DNA from: a virus
Strand: one strand, 5' to 3'
IMG/VR virus record: IMGVR_UViG_3300027796_000047
Location: 1 to 23,454 of that record
DNA: 23,454 bases
Shown: positions 7,374 to 15,096 of the stretch, piece after piece
Numbering within the stretch: position 1 is the stretch's first letter
How the letters are laid out: each line of letters begins with the position of its first letter
Notes under the pieces: model-generated
Told to the model about the DNA's origin: nothing
The model's input: only the letters and a program-made list of their open reading frames with translations
Databases searched by the model: none
Position numbers and translations under genes: made by a program

Positions 7374-7404
7374 AAAAAACTCCTAAAATTTTAGGAGTTT
7401 TTTT
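7374..7404 (+). terminator. Rho-independent terminator after homing endonuclease
   Basis: A perfect palindrome centred at 7388/7389 (CTCCTAAAA with TTTTAGGAG), extended by an A run (7374-7379) and a T run (7398-7404). It stops or limits transcripts just before the capsid ribosome site, so capsid messages must read through it or start inside. Confidence 0.8.
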
Positions 7405-7434
7405 AATGTAAAAATTTAGGAGGAAAACAAACAA

Positions 7435-8574
7435 ATGTTTGAAAAGAGAATGCAAGAAATTAAAACCAGAAAAATGGAAATCAAAGGTCTTTTGGAAGGT
7501 ACAGAAACAGTTGATATACCAACTTTAGAAGCTGAATTAAGAGCTTTAGATACTGAAGTAAAAGACATTGAAACCAGAAAAGAAATAGCCAAAGGCATTG
7601 AAACAGGAAAAATCGATGCAACCGAAATTACAAAACCAGTTCAGGAGGAAAAGAGAATGGATGAATTATTTAGTGTTGAAACAAAAGAGTACAGAAATGC
7701 GTACTTAAAAAATTTAATTGGCAAAGAGTTAACTGATGTTGAAAAGAGAAGTGTAGCTGCTGCTAATATAGTAATTCCAACTGATACTTACAATAGTATT
7801 TTTACAAAAGTTACTGAAATGGCACCAATGTTGAACGAAATTACATTGTTAAATGTTGCTGGAAATGTAACTTTCGCAGTTGAAGGTACAAACAATGTTG
7901 CTGGAATACACACTGAAAACAACTTAATCAATGGTGCACAAGATACTTTAGTAACTGTTAGCTTAGCTGGCTACGAAATAGTTAAGCTTGTAAGAATATC
8001 AGCTACAGTAAAAACAATGGCAATTGATGCTTTCGAAAATTGGTTAATAAGCCAGTTGTCTGAAAATGTTGCAAAAGTTATCGAAAACTATATAATCAAT
8101 GGAACTGGTGAAAGCCAACCAAAGGGTTTGGACAAAGCACAAACTTGGTCTGATGGTTCAAATGCTGTACAGTTTGCTTCAAGTGGAGCACCAACCGCTG
8201 CTGAATTAGCTGAAATGATTAGCTACTTAAAAGGCGGATACGCAAGAAATGCTAAATTCCTTGTAAACCACAAAACATTCTGGAAAGAGATAATGAAAAT
8301 CAGAGACGACAGCAAAGCTCCAATCGTTTCAAATGATAACGGCACTTACAGAATATATGGCTTCCCAGTAATATTCTCCGACTATGTTGTAGACGGTGAT
8401 GTTTTCTTAGGCGACTACAAAAAAGTTGTTGGTAACTTAGCACAAAATATAACAGTTGAAGCTTCAACTGCTTCAGCATTTGTTTACAATGCAGTTGATT
8501 ACAGAGGAGTAGCAATATTCGACTGTGATATCGCTGTTGGAGAAGCAATTGTTAAAGGTGCTTCAACTCTTTAA
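7435..8574 (+). CDS. Major capsid protein (HK97 fold)
   Basis: 379 aa, preceded by AGGAGG at ideal spacing. Residues 1 to about 73 form a charged Lys/Glu coiled coil, the delta (scaffold) domain removed by the prohead protease. From about residue 80 the HK97-fold shell protein follows, with typical segments VIPTDTYNSIFTKVTEMAPML, VTFAVEGTNN, ENYIINGTGESQPKGL (E-loop/A-domain region) and the C-terminal VDYRGVAIFDCDIAVGEAIVKG. Several hundred copies build the head. An internal in-frame ATG at 7657, with its own AGGAGG at 7643-7648, lies at the scaffold/shell boundary. It is flanked by terminator hairpins on both sides. Confidence 0.93.
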   Translation: MFEKRMQEIKTRKMEIKGLLEGTETVDIPTLEAELRALDTEVKDIETRKEIAKGIETGKIDATEITKPVQEEKRMDELFSVETKEYRNAYLKNLIGKELTDVEKRSVAAANIVIPTDTYNSIFTKVTEMAPMLNEITLLNVAGNVTFAVEGTNNVAGIHTENNLINGAQDTLVTVSLAGYEIVKLVRISATVKTMAIDAFENWLISQLSENVAKVIENYIINGTGESQPKGLDKAQTWSDGSNAVQFASSGAPTAAELAEMISYLKGGYARNAKFLVNHKTFWKEIMKIRDDSKAPIVSNDNGTYRIYGFPVIFSDYVVDGDVFLGDYKKVVGNLAQNITVEASTASAFVYNAVDYRGVAIFDCDIAVGEAIVKGASTL

Positions 8575-8582
8575 GATTAACT

Positions 8583-8613
8583 AAGAGTTAGGGAAACCTA
8601 ACTCTTTTCTTTT
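8583..8613 (+). terminator. Terminator-like hairpin after capsid gene
   Basis: A perfect 10-bp stem (AAGAGTTAGG 8583-8592, CCTAACTCTT 8597-8606) closed by a GNRA tetraloop (GAAA), followed by TTTTCTTTT. It probably attenuates transcription after the abundant capsid message; the next gene has its own AGGAGG site. Confidence 0.75.
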
Positions 8614-8637
8614 AATAAAACTAGGAGGAATTTAAAC

Positions 8638-9210
8638 ATGAATAGATATATAGGACAACTCGGAACTGATATATACGGTATTGGTGTTGATGAAGCTAGA
8701 GTTGGACATATCCACCTAACCAAAGAGCAAGCTTGTGCAGCAGACACTGACGGTTTGTTAGATGGTGTAGCTTTAACTGAAGCAGCACAAACAGTAACAG
8801 AGTTTGAAAAAGCAATGCCTTATACAAGAAATGTAACAGCAGTTGCAAGTGATGCTGTTACAACAAAAATTACTGTATACGGAACTAACATAGCTGGTAT
8901 AGCAATATCAGAGGAGTTAACTTTAAATGGTACAACTCCAGTTGTTGGAGCTAAAGCATTTAAGACAGTAACGAGTATTGTATTACCGATAGCTACTGGG
9001 ACAGAGACAGTTGATGTTGGTTTTGGTGACAAAATTGGCTTACCTTTCGTGTTTGATGCAAAACCATTAGCATTTGCAATGCAAGCTGGAACTTTAGAAT
9101 CAACAGCGCCAACATTAGCGATTGATACTGATGAAGTTGAAAAGAACACAATCGATTTGAATTCAGCTTTGGACGACACTAAAGATGTTGATATATTCTT
9201 AGTTCTTTAA
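8638..9210 (+). CDS. Putative head decoration / virion structural protein
   Basis: 190 aa with a strong AGGAGG before ATG 8638. The N-terminus (MNRYIGQLGTDIYGIGVDEA, then RVGHIHL) is followed by a Thr/Val/Ala-rich beta region (about 60-130: RNVTAVASDAVTTKITVYG, EELTLNGTTPVVGAKAFKTV) resembling an Ig-like or beta-sandwich domain, and an acidic C-terminus. There are no Cys pairs and no membrane segment. The place right after the capsid gene and before the connector genes is where siphophages encode decoration (cement) or head-fibre proteins. The role is inferred from position and composition; I see no diagnostic motif. Confidence 0.55.
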   Translation: MNRYIGQLGTDIYGIGVDEARVGHIHLTKEQACAADTDGLLDGVALTEAAQTVTEFEKAMPYTRNVTAVASDAVTTKITVYGTNIAGIAISEELTLNGTTPVVGAKAFKTVTSIVLPIATGTETVDVGFGDKIGLPFVFDAKPLAFAMQAGTLESTAPTLAIDTDEVEKNTIDLNSALDDTKDVDIFLVL

Positions 9211-9232
9211 TAAATAAGGAGGAGGTGTTGTT

Positions 9233-9514
9233 GTGGTAATACTTACTTTAAATGAAGCAAAAGCATTTTTAAGAGTTGATATTAATGATGATGACACCTT
9301 AATATCAACACTTATAACTGCTGCTGAACTTTACTTATACAATGCAACTGGTAAGACATTTGATAGTACAAATGCATTAGCTAAATTATTTTGCATGGTT
9401 CTTGTTACAGATTGGTATGACAATAGAAGTATGACAACTACTACTGACAAAACAAGAAAGATAATTGAAAGTATGCTTTTACAATTAACATATAGCACTT
9501 CAGAAGAGGTGTAA
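9233..9514 (+). CDS. Head-tail connector (gp6-like adaptor)
   Basis: 93 aa from GTG 9233, with AAGGAGGAGG before it. The sequence TLNEAKAFLRVDINDDDTLISTLITAAELYLYNATGK is the signature N-terminal helix pair of the HK97 gp6 / SPP1 gp15-type adaptor family (QLRG/phage_connect_1): LxEAKxxLRVD, then DDxLI, then AxxYLxxxTG. It forms the ring under the portal. First of four short connector genes in standard order, each with tight spacing to the next. Confidence 0.88.
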   Translation: MVILTLNEAKAFLRVDINDDDTLISTLITAAELYLYNATGKTFDSTNALAKLFCMVLVTDWYDNRSMTTTTDKTRKIIESMLLQLTYSTSEEV

Positions 9515-9516
9515 TT

Positions 9517-9828
9517 ATGGATGCAGGAAAGTTAAATAAAAAAATAACAATTCAAAAATGTGTTGAAACAAGAGATACTGATGGTTCAAATTTATTAACA
9601 TGGTCTGATGTAACAAATCTATGGTCTGAAGTTAAATACAAAGGTATGAAGCAAGATGCAGTACAAACATTAAATTACAACATAATTACAATGCATTTTA
9701 CAATTCGTAAACGTGATATTGATGTTAAAGAAAACAGAGTAAAGTACAATAATCAGTATTTCAAAATAGAAACAACTTTTGAAGAGAATAAACAATTTAT
9801 AACTCTGGTGTGTACGGTGGTGGAATAA
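9517..9828 (+). CDS. Head closure protein (Phage_H_T_join, SPP1 gp16-like)
   Basis: 103 aa. Starts 2 bases after the adaptor stop, with GAGGTG inside the adaptor's last codons. The opening GKLNKKITIQK, then TWSDVTNLWSEVKYKG and the late ENRVKYNNQYFKIETTFEENKQFITLVC strand, match the small beta-barrel head-tail joining family. It closes the head after packaging and offers the docking face for the tail. Confidence 0.85.
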   Translation: MDAGKLNKKITIQKCVETRDTDGSNLLTWSDVTNLWSEVKYKGMKQDAVQTLNYNIITMHFTIRKRDIDVKENRVKYNNQYFKIETTFEENKQFITLVCTVVE

Positions 9829-9829
9829 A

Positions 9830-10219
9830 ATGGCTGATAGAATAACAGTTAATCTTAGTCCAGGGCAAGTAAGAGCTATACAAATAAGATTAAATCAATT
9901 AGGTGATAGAGCTACCGAAGTGCTTGAAGAAAGTGTTAAAGATGAAACTGATAAACTAGAACAAAAAATAAAAGCTAGATGTCCAGTTCGTACAGGTAAA
10001 CTAAGAGATTCAATTTCCGTGCAAAAAGTAAAAGCCAATAAAAAACTTGTAAAATACAGAGTTAAACAAGATGTAAAAAAAGCAAAATATGGGAAAACAG
10101 TTGAATTTGGAACTTCAAAAAGAAGGGGTAAATTCTTCATGAAAGGTACATTTAAAAATAACAAAGACATAATGGAAGGCGAAATAAAAAGAGATATACA
10201 AAGGAGGTTAGGATTATGA
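9830..10219 (+). CDS. HK97 gp10-like neck/tail component
   Basis: 129 aa, starting 1 base after the previous stop. The diagnostic segment CPVRTGKLRDSI (residues 50-61), followed by VKYRVKQD, VEFGTSKRRGKFFMK and a C-terminal helix ending in IKRDIQRRLGL, is typical of the HK97 gp10 / minor-tail family. An early LxQLGDRATEVLEESVKDETDKL helix precedes it. The protein works at the head-tail interface or tail completion. Very basic (Lys/Arg-rich). Its stop codon overlaps the start of the next gene (ATGA). Confidence 0.85.
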   Translation: MADRITVNLSPGQVRAIQIRLNQLGDRATEVLEESVKDETDKLEQKIKARCPVRTGKLRDSISVQKVKANKKLVKYRVKQDVKKAKYGKTVEFGTSKRRGKFFMKGTFKNNKDIMEGEIKRDIQRRLGL

Positions 10220-10584
10220 ATATATGTGAAGTGCTTTATACAATATGTGCAGCCAATGATTATAAACCTTATCCTTCCCAACTTCCAAAACCATCAAATG
10301 GCGTTGTATATAATCTTATAAGTAACAAACGCAGATATAGCTTAAATGGTGATAGTAAATTTCATACGGCTGCTTTTCAAATAACTGTTTTTAATAATAG
10401 TAAGAAAGAAGCAGACAGGCAAATGGAAGAACTTATTGATATATTCTATCAATCGGTCGGAACATATGATAATATTCAAATCTTGTCAGCATTGGCAAGT
10501 GAAGAAAATGAAGACTTTGAAGAACAAACAAAATTAAATGTTAAAATATTTGATTTAACGATAACATACAAAAAGTTATCATAA
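10216..10584 (+). CDS. Tail terminator/completion protein
   Basis: 122 aa. ATG 10216 overlaps the stop of the gp10-like gene by 4 bases, so translation is coupled. Features seen: a short N-terminal helix, a central beta region (RRYSLNGDSKFHTAAFQITVFNN), a helix AEADRQMEELIDIF-like (KKEADRQMEELIDIFYQSV) and a final strand FDLTITYKKL. This alpha/beta layout, length and place directly before the tail tube gene fit the gpU/gp17-like tail terminator group, which caps the tail tube and binds the neck. The family is assigned mainly from order and pattern. Confidence 0.72.
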   Translation: MNICEVLYTICAANDYKPYPSQLPKPSNGVVYNLISNKRRYSLNGDSKFHTAAFQITVFNNSKKEADRQMEELIDIFYQSVGTYDNIQILSALASEENEDFEEQTKLNVKIFDLTITYKKLS

Positions 10585-10600
10585 ATAGGAGGAAAAAATT

Positions 10601-11002
10601 ATGGCAGGAACAGGTTCAGGTGTAACTTTTAAAATCGGAGCAACAACAATAGGTGAAATAACATCCATCGGTGGTATCGGTTCAGAAATCAATATGATTG
10701 ATGTAACTACACTTGTAAATGATGGATACAAAAGATTTATATCAGGTTTAAGAAACAATGATGATGTTGAAATTACAGGAAACTTTGATTTAACTGATGT
10801 TGGACAAGTTGCTTTAAGAACAGCACATGATAGCGGAGCAGAAGTAACTTTCGAATGGACAATACCATCAGTAGGTGCAAAAATTACAGGTGACTGTATA
10901 ATTAAGAAACAATCAGTAGAAGGATTTGAAGTTGAAGGTGTAATCCAATTCAAAGCAACATTACAAATTAACGGAAAACCAACATTAGCAGCAATAGCAT
11001 AA
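10601..11002 (+). CDS. Major tail tube protein
   Basis: 133 aa with TAGGAGGA before ATG 10601. GSGVTFKIG, IGEITSIGGIGSEINMIDVTTL, GYKRFISGLRNNDDVEITGNFD and the final beta strands VEGFEVEGVIQFKATLQINGKPTL follow the phi13/TP901-1-type tail tube pattern (ITSIxxxGxxxxxIDVTTL ... FIxGLxxxxxVxxxxNFD). Hexameric rings stack to form the tube through which DNA passes. Expressed in many copies, it is followed by a hairpin that may limit transcription of the downstream chaperone genes. Confidence 0.88.
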   Translation: MAGTGSGVTFKIGATTIGEITSIGGIGSEINMIDVTTLVNDGYKRFISGLRNNDDVEITGNFDLTDVGQVALRTAHDSGAEVTFEWTIPSVGAKITGDCIIKKQSVEGFEVEGVIQFKATLQINGKPTLAAIA

Positions 11003-11030
11003 TAACTAATATAGTATACAACTTTTTTAT

Positions 11031-11072
11031 AAAAGAAGGGAATTGCAACTATCCGCGACCCTTCTTTTTCTT
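11031..11072 (+). terminator. Terminator-like hairpin after tail tube gene
   Basis: A 10-bp stem (AAAAGAAGGG 11031-11040, CCCTTCTTTT 11059-11068) with an 18-base loop and a T-rich 3' side. The loop carries ACTATCC (11048-11054), complementary to GGATAGT downstream (11087-11093), so a pseudoknot is possible. Confidence 0.55.
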
Positions 11073-11123
11073 TTTAAAACAATAGTGGATAGTAATTATT
11101 TATTTTAAGGATGGTAAAAAATT

Positions 11124-11474
11124 ATGAAAAGATCAGTAGAAATTAACTTAGACAAAGTAAGACATTTAAGATTTGATATGTTAGCGAAAGCAAATATACA
11201 ACAGGAGTTAGGAAGACCAATTCAGCAAGTATTAGTTGACCCAAAACTAGGAGAAAAAGAACTCTTAGTAATACTTAAACATGGATTATACAGAGAAGAT
11301 AAAACATTAACCGATGAAAAAGTATCAGACATATTATTTGAATCAGAAATATCGGATGCTGAAATAATTTATAAACTTTTCGAAGCTTTAGCTGAAAGTA
11401 ATGGTGAAGGTGATAAATTCAGAGCAATTCAAGAAGCAAGAGTGGATGAAATTAAAGACGAAAAAAACCAGTAA
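11124..11474 (+). CDS. Tail assembly chaperone G
   Basis: 116 aa. An AAGGATGG site precedes ATG 11124. It is acidic and helical (RSVEINLDKVRHLRFDMLAK ... QELGRPIQQVL ... LLVILKHGLYREDKTLTDEKV), in the manner of gpG-like chaperones found between tail tube and tape measure genes. It ends KDEKNQ at TAA 11472-11474. Most ribosomes stop here; a minority slip at A AAA AAC to make the longer GT protein. G and GT coat the tape measure and recruit tail tube subunits, and are absent from the finished tail. Confidence 0.85.
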   Translation: MKRSVEINLDKVRHLRFDMLAKANIQQELGRPIQQVLVDPKLGEKELLVILKHGLYREDKTLTDEKVSDILFESEISDAEIIYKLFEALAESNGEGDKFRAIQEARVDEIKDEKNQ

Positions 11475-11815
11475 CCAGTAGTGATGATTACGATGATGTT
11501 GAAGAAGCATATATCGTTGCTACTGGATATTTAAACATAAGTGAAGAAGACTTTTGGCAAATAACCCATGGTGAACTTAATTTAAGATTCAAGGGTTATG
11601 AAAGAAGACAAAAGGATTATTACAAAGATCAATTATGGATGGCATGGCATATAGCTGCTTTATCAAGAGCTAGTAAATTGCCAAAGCTTGAAGAAATGTT
11701 AGATACAAAACCAAAGAAAACAACATTAGATGGTAAAGCAGCATTAGTACAATTAGCAGCAATGTTTGATTTTGACAGAGAACAAGTAAATAAATTTTTA
11801 AACAAGGGAGAGTAA
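11124..11815 (+). CDS. Tail assembly chaperone GT, -1 frameshift fusion
   Basis: A 230-residue product: 115 codons in the first frame up to AAC 11466-11468, then 115 codons in the -1 frame from CCA 11468 to stop TAA 11813-11815. The second frame has no start with a ribosome site and meets a stop at 11453-11455, so it can only be read by slippage. It encodes PVTSSDDYDDVEEAY, then ISEEDFWQITHGELNLRF and YYKDQLWMAWHIAALSRASKLP, the DxFWxxTxxEL / W-W-A pattern of T-type domains. This mirrors the lambda G/GT system. It lies between tail tube and tape measure, as expected. Confidence 0.9.
11462..11468 (+). promoter_or_regulatory. Slippery site for -1 frameshift (A AAA AAC)
   Basis: The heptamer AAAAAAC is in the exact X XXY YYZ phase of the G frame (codons GAA AAA AAC, stop two codons later). 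Both tRNAs can re-pair after slipping one base back, moving ribosomes into the T frame. I see no strong downstream hairpin; a CCAGTA-ACCAGTA direct repeat follows directly. Confidence 0.88.
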
Positions 11816-11833
11816 ATTTACTCTCCTTTTTTT
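11804..11833 (+). terminator. Terminator-like hairpin overlapping GT stop codon
   Basis: A perfect 20-base palindrome (GGAGAGTAAA 11807-11816, TTTACTCTCC 11817-11826) with flanking A/T pairing and a 7-base T run. The GT stop codon lies inside the stem. The 3' arm and T tract match the hairpin at 2314. It stands just before the tape measure ribosome site. Confidence 0.75.
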
Positions 11834-11857
11834 ATTTAAAAAATAGGAGGTGTGTAC

Positions 11858-14800
11858 ATGGCAAGTTTAGGGTCACTTATTGTTAATATCGGTGCGAGTA
11901 CACAACAACTTCGTCAGGGTGTAAATGATGCTTCATCCATATTAGTTAATTTTCAAAATAAGATGGGTTCCATGATTAAGAATGGTATTCTATTAAACTT
12001 TGGTTCTGACATTTATAATGGTATAAAACAAGGCACAGAACAGGCTATAAGAGCGGGTATACAATACAATAGTATGATAGAACAAAATACTGTTGCATTC
12101 AATACACTGCTTGGCAGTGCCAGTGAAGCAAACAAAATGATGACAGATATTCAGGAGATGGCAGCTAGAACACCATTCGAAACCGCTGGTTTAACGAACA
12201 ACGTTAAATTAATGACTGCTTATGGATTTGAAGCACAAAAAACTCTTGGAATGTTAACAACAATGGGTGATGCCGCCGCTGCTTTGGGAGCAGGCAATGA
12301 AGGTATTGAAAGAATAACTAGAGCATTGGGACAAACGAGAGCAAAGGGAAAAGTACAAGCCCAAGAAATGAATCAACTTGCAGAGCTGGGTATACCAGCT
12401 TGGGAAATGCTGGCTGAAGCGGCGGGAAAATCAATTGCTTACATGATGAAACAATCCGAAAACGGTGCAATAAAAGCAGATTGGGCAATTAAAGCTATTT
12501 TAGATGGTATGAATGCAAGATATGCTGGAAGTATGGAAGCACAATCAAAAACTTACTTCGGTATGTTAAGTACTGCAAAAGATTATGCAAAACAATTATC
12601 AGGAACATTAACTGCACCTTTATTTGATTTTATGAAGGTTGATATATTTCAAACATTGATTGATAAGTTTACAGCATTCAAAAGTGTAGCAGAACAGAGT
12701 GGTTTAAAAGAAGCATTTAAAACTATTTTCCCTGAAGATATAGTAGAAAATACTTCATCAATTGTTGATAGTTTAAAAGGAATTGTTGGCGGTGTAGTTG
12801 ATTATGTTGCTTCAAAAAAAGATACAATCATAGGTGTTGTAACTAATGTAACTGGTAAAATAGCTGAACTTTTAGATTATGTTAATAATGATGGTGAAAA
12901 GATAGTACCTGTCGCTGGTGGAATAGCAGCAGCATTTATAGCAATGCGTGGTGTGCCAGCTATAATTGCAACAGTAACAACAGCGGTTGGTGGACTTAGA
13001 TTAGCAATAACTGCATTATCAGCACATCCAGCAATAGCATTAACAACGGCACTTGCAGCATTAGTAGTTGGATATATTGCATATAAAAACGCTTCAGACG
13101 ATTTTAAAACCAAAACATTAGAGCAATTAGAAGCTATGCGTAATGAAACAGAAGCAACAGATAAATTAATTGCAAGATACGAATGGTTAAAAGAACAAAC
13201 AAAATTAACAACTGATGAAAAAACAGAGTTGCATGATATTGAAGTTAAATTAGCGGAATTATACCCATCATCCGTAGATGGAATTGATAAACAAAATAAA
13301 GCTTATACTGATCAAATTGATCTTGTAAAAGAATTAAATGCGGAAAAGAAAAGACAGATACAAAATGATTTAGAATTTAGTGTAGCTAAAAATGAAAAGA
13401 ACATTCAAAAGTGGCAAGACAAACGAAATAAGATTCCAGACGAGATAAAAAAAGCACAAGAAAAACAACAAATAGCTAAACAACAAATTGAAGACATGAA
13501 TAGCGGCAAACTATGGGAGGGTTTCGCTGGCGAAAGAAGATATAATGCTGTGGGAGTTTGGGAAGATGCATCAAAACAGATAAAAAAACTGCAAGAAGAA
13601 GAACAAAAATTAACTGGTCAAATTGAAGAGTATTGGGAACAACTAGAAAAGTTAGATGGTTTTGATGTAAAAATTGATTGGGATAAAGCATATGCTCCAG
13701 ATTCAGCTAAAGCTGCAATTAAAAAATTAGCAGCCGATGAAGCAAAAACAAGAAAAGAAGCACAGTTAAAAGAAGGTGCAAAATATAAATCTAATTCATC
13801 GCCTTTATTGAATTCAACTTATCTTACTGAAATGGAAAAATACAATAAATCAGTTACAAAACAACAGAAAAAAATAGAAACTGGTGCAAGCGAAACAATA
13901 AAAAATATAGCACATAACATTAGTAACGATGACACTATAAGTATTGCAACAAGAAACATGGTTGAATCATTAACACTTCCATTTTGGGATATTCCAGAAC
14001 ATTTTAGAACAGCTACAGGAGTTATGCCAGGGAATGCCCAATCAACTGTTGATAAAATAAATCAAGCTTTCAAAAATATAACTCTTAAAGACATGAATGG
14101 CGACATTAACGAATGGGTTAAACAATTCGGAAGTATAAATGAAAAAGTTGCTAATCTAATGAAACCAGCATTGGATGATTTGAAATCAGGTGTAAATGAT
14201 TACTTAGGTTCAATCAGTAAATTAAAAGATGCATATACATTAGCTAAATCAATCGGTGATGAAGCAGGAATGCGTGCAGCTAAACAAGCGGCTTTGGAAA
14301 CAAGAATGGCACAAGCTGATAATATGTTAAAAGCAATTGAAGTTGGTGTTAAAGCAGGGACTTTACAAAAAGGTACACCAATTTTAAGAGACAGTGAAAT
14401 ACAACAAATAAAAGAAATAAGTAAATTATATACTGAAGCAAGTGCCAATGGTGCAACTGCTGAACAACTTGATTATTTCAAACAAGCAGCACAGACAGCT
14501 AGAGCAATACTTGGATATACAGCATCAAATACTGATGGTACAGGATTTGTTGACCTTACAAAAGGAAATATTACTGCCCAACCAGTAATAACATCTACAC
14601 CAACAGTTACCCAACCAGTGAATAATCCAACTGTCCCAACCAATAATACAAAACCAGTGAATAATCCAACTGTCCCAACCAATAATCCATTTAACCCAAA
14701 TATTAATTTAAACAATAATATACAACAGATTACAAAACTAAATGAAGATATTGCAAAAGCGCAAAAAGATTGGGCTTATTATAAATCAATTAACGATTCA

Positions 14801-15082
14801 TTTGGTATGGAAATAGCCCATGGAGCAGCGGAACAAGCCAGAGCAAGTTTAGCTAGATTACAAGCACATGCTGATGGTGGAATATTCACTAGATCAACAA
14901 TTTGGGGTAACCATCTAATTGGTGAAGCAGGAAATGAAGCTTTGATGCCATTGGATAAGCTTGATTCAATGTTAAGTGAAGCAAAAGGTAGTAATAATCA
15001 AACTATTGTACAAGTATATGTTGATGGTAAAATGATAGATCAAGCAATGGGATGGCGAAGCAGAATAAATGCTATGATATAA
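11858..15082 (+). CDS. Tape measure protein
   Basis: 1074 aa from ATG 11858, chosen because AGGAGGTG (11846-11853) spaces it correctly; the GTG at 11852 overlaps that site. The first ~200 residues are the tape-measure N-terminal domain (TPFETAGLTNNVKLMTAYGF, GDAAAALG, ITRALGQTRAKGKVQAQEMNQL, GIPAWEMLAEAAGKS). Hydrophobic Ala/Val/Gly-rich segments lie near residues 350-410, long charged coiled coils near 480-600, a Pro/Thr/Asn repeat linker near 910-955, and a C-terminal HADGGIFTRSTIWGNHLIGEAGNEALMPLDKL motif common to tape measures. It sets tail length and leaves the tail with the DNA. It is the longest gene here, following the chaperones as expected. Confidence 0.95.
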   Translation: MASLGSLIVNIGASTQQLRQGVNDASSILVNFQNKMGSMIKNGILLNFGSDIYNGIKQGTEQAIRAGIQYNSMIEQNTVAFNTLLGSASEANKMMTDIQEMAARTPFETAGLTNNVKLMTAYGFEAQKTLGMLTTMGDAAAALGAGNEGIERITRALGQTRAKGKVQAQEMNQLAELGIPAWEMLAEAAGKSIAYMMKQSENGAIKADWAIKAILDGMNARYAGSMEAQSKTYFGMLSTAKDYAKQLSGTLTAPLFDFMKVDIFQTLIDKFTAFKSVAEQSGLKEAFKTIFPEDIVENTSSIVDSLKGIVGGVVDYVASKKDTIIGVVTNVTGKIAELLDYVNNDGEKIVPVAGGIAAAFIAMRGVPAIIATVTTAVGGLRLAITALSAHPAIALTTALAALVVGYIAYKNASDDFKTKTLEQLEAMRNETEATDKLIARYEWLKEQTKLTTDEKTELHDIEVKLAELYPSSVDGIDKQNKAYTDQIDLVKELNAEKKRQIQNDLEFSVAKNEKNIQKWQDKRNKIPDEIKKAQEKQQIAKQQIEDMNSGKLWEGFAGERRYNAVGVWEDASKQIKKLQEEEQKLTGQIEEYWEQLEKLDGFDVKIDWDKAYAPDSAKAAIKKLAADEAKTRKEAQLKEGAKYKSNSSPLLNSTYLTEMEKYNKSVTKQQKKIETGASETIKNIAHNISNDDTISIATRNMVESLTLPFWDIPEHFRTATGVMPGNAQSTVDKINQAFKNITLKDMNGDINEWVKQFGSINEKVANLMKPALDDLKSGVNDYLGSISKLKDAYTLAKSIGDEAGMRAAKQAALETRMAQADNMLKAIEVGVKAGTLQKGTPILRDSEIQQIKEISKLYTEASANGATAEQLDYFKQAAQTARAILGYTASNTDGTGFVDLTKGNITAQPVITSTPTVTQPVNNPTVPTNNTKPVNNPTVPTNNPFNPNINLNNNIQQITKLNEDIAKAQKDWAYYKSINDSFGMEIAHGAAEQARASLARLQAHADGGIFTRSTIWGNHLIGEAGNEALMPLDKLDSMLSEAKGSNNQTIVQVYVDGKMIDQAMGWRSRINAMI
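14613..14686 (+). repeat. Tandem 39-bp repeat in tape measure gene
   Basis: A 35-base perfect match between 14613-14647 and 14652-14686, with a period of 39 bases, encodes two copies of PVNNPTVPTNN. It forms a flexible Pro/Asn/Thr linker. Exact identity suggests a recent duplication, and copy number may vary between relatives. Confidence 0.9.
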
Positions 15083-15096
15083 GGGGGTAATATTTA

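Noticed and set aside
8820-9179. Long minus-strand ORF (119 codons) opposite the decoration-like gene
   Set aside because: It is a shadow of a Thr/Ala/Val-rich plus-strand gene, with no ribosome site and low-complexity product; the plus-strand gene has AGGAGG and fits the gene order.
9895-10281. Minus-strand ORF of 128 codons opposite the neck genes
   Set aside because: It overlaps two well-supported connector genes and has no ribosome site; the product is a Ser/Leu/Phe-rich mirror of Lys/Glu-rich codons.
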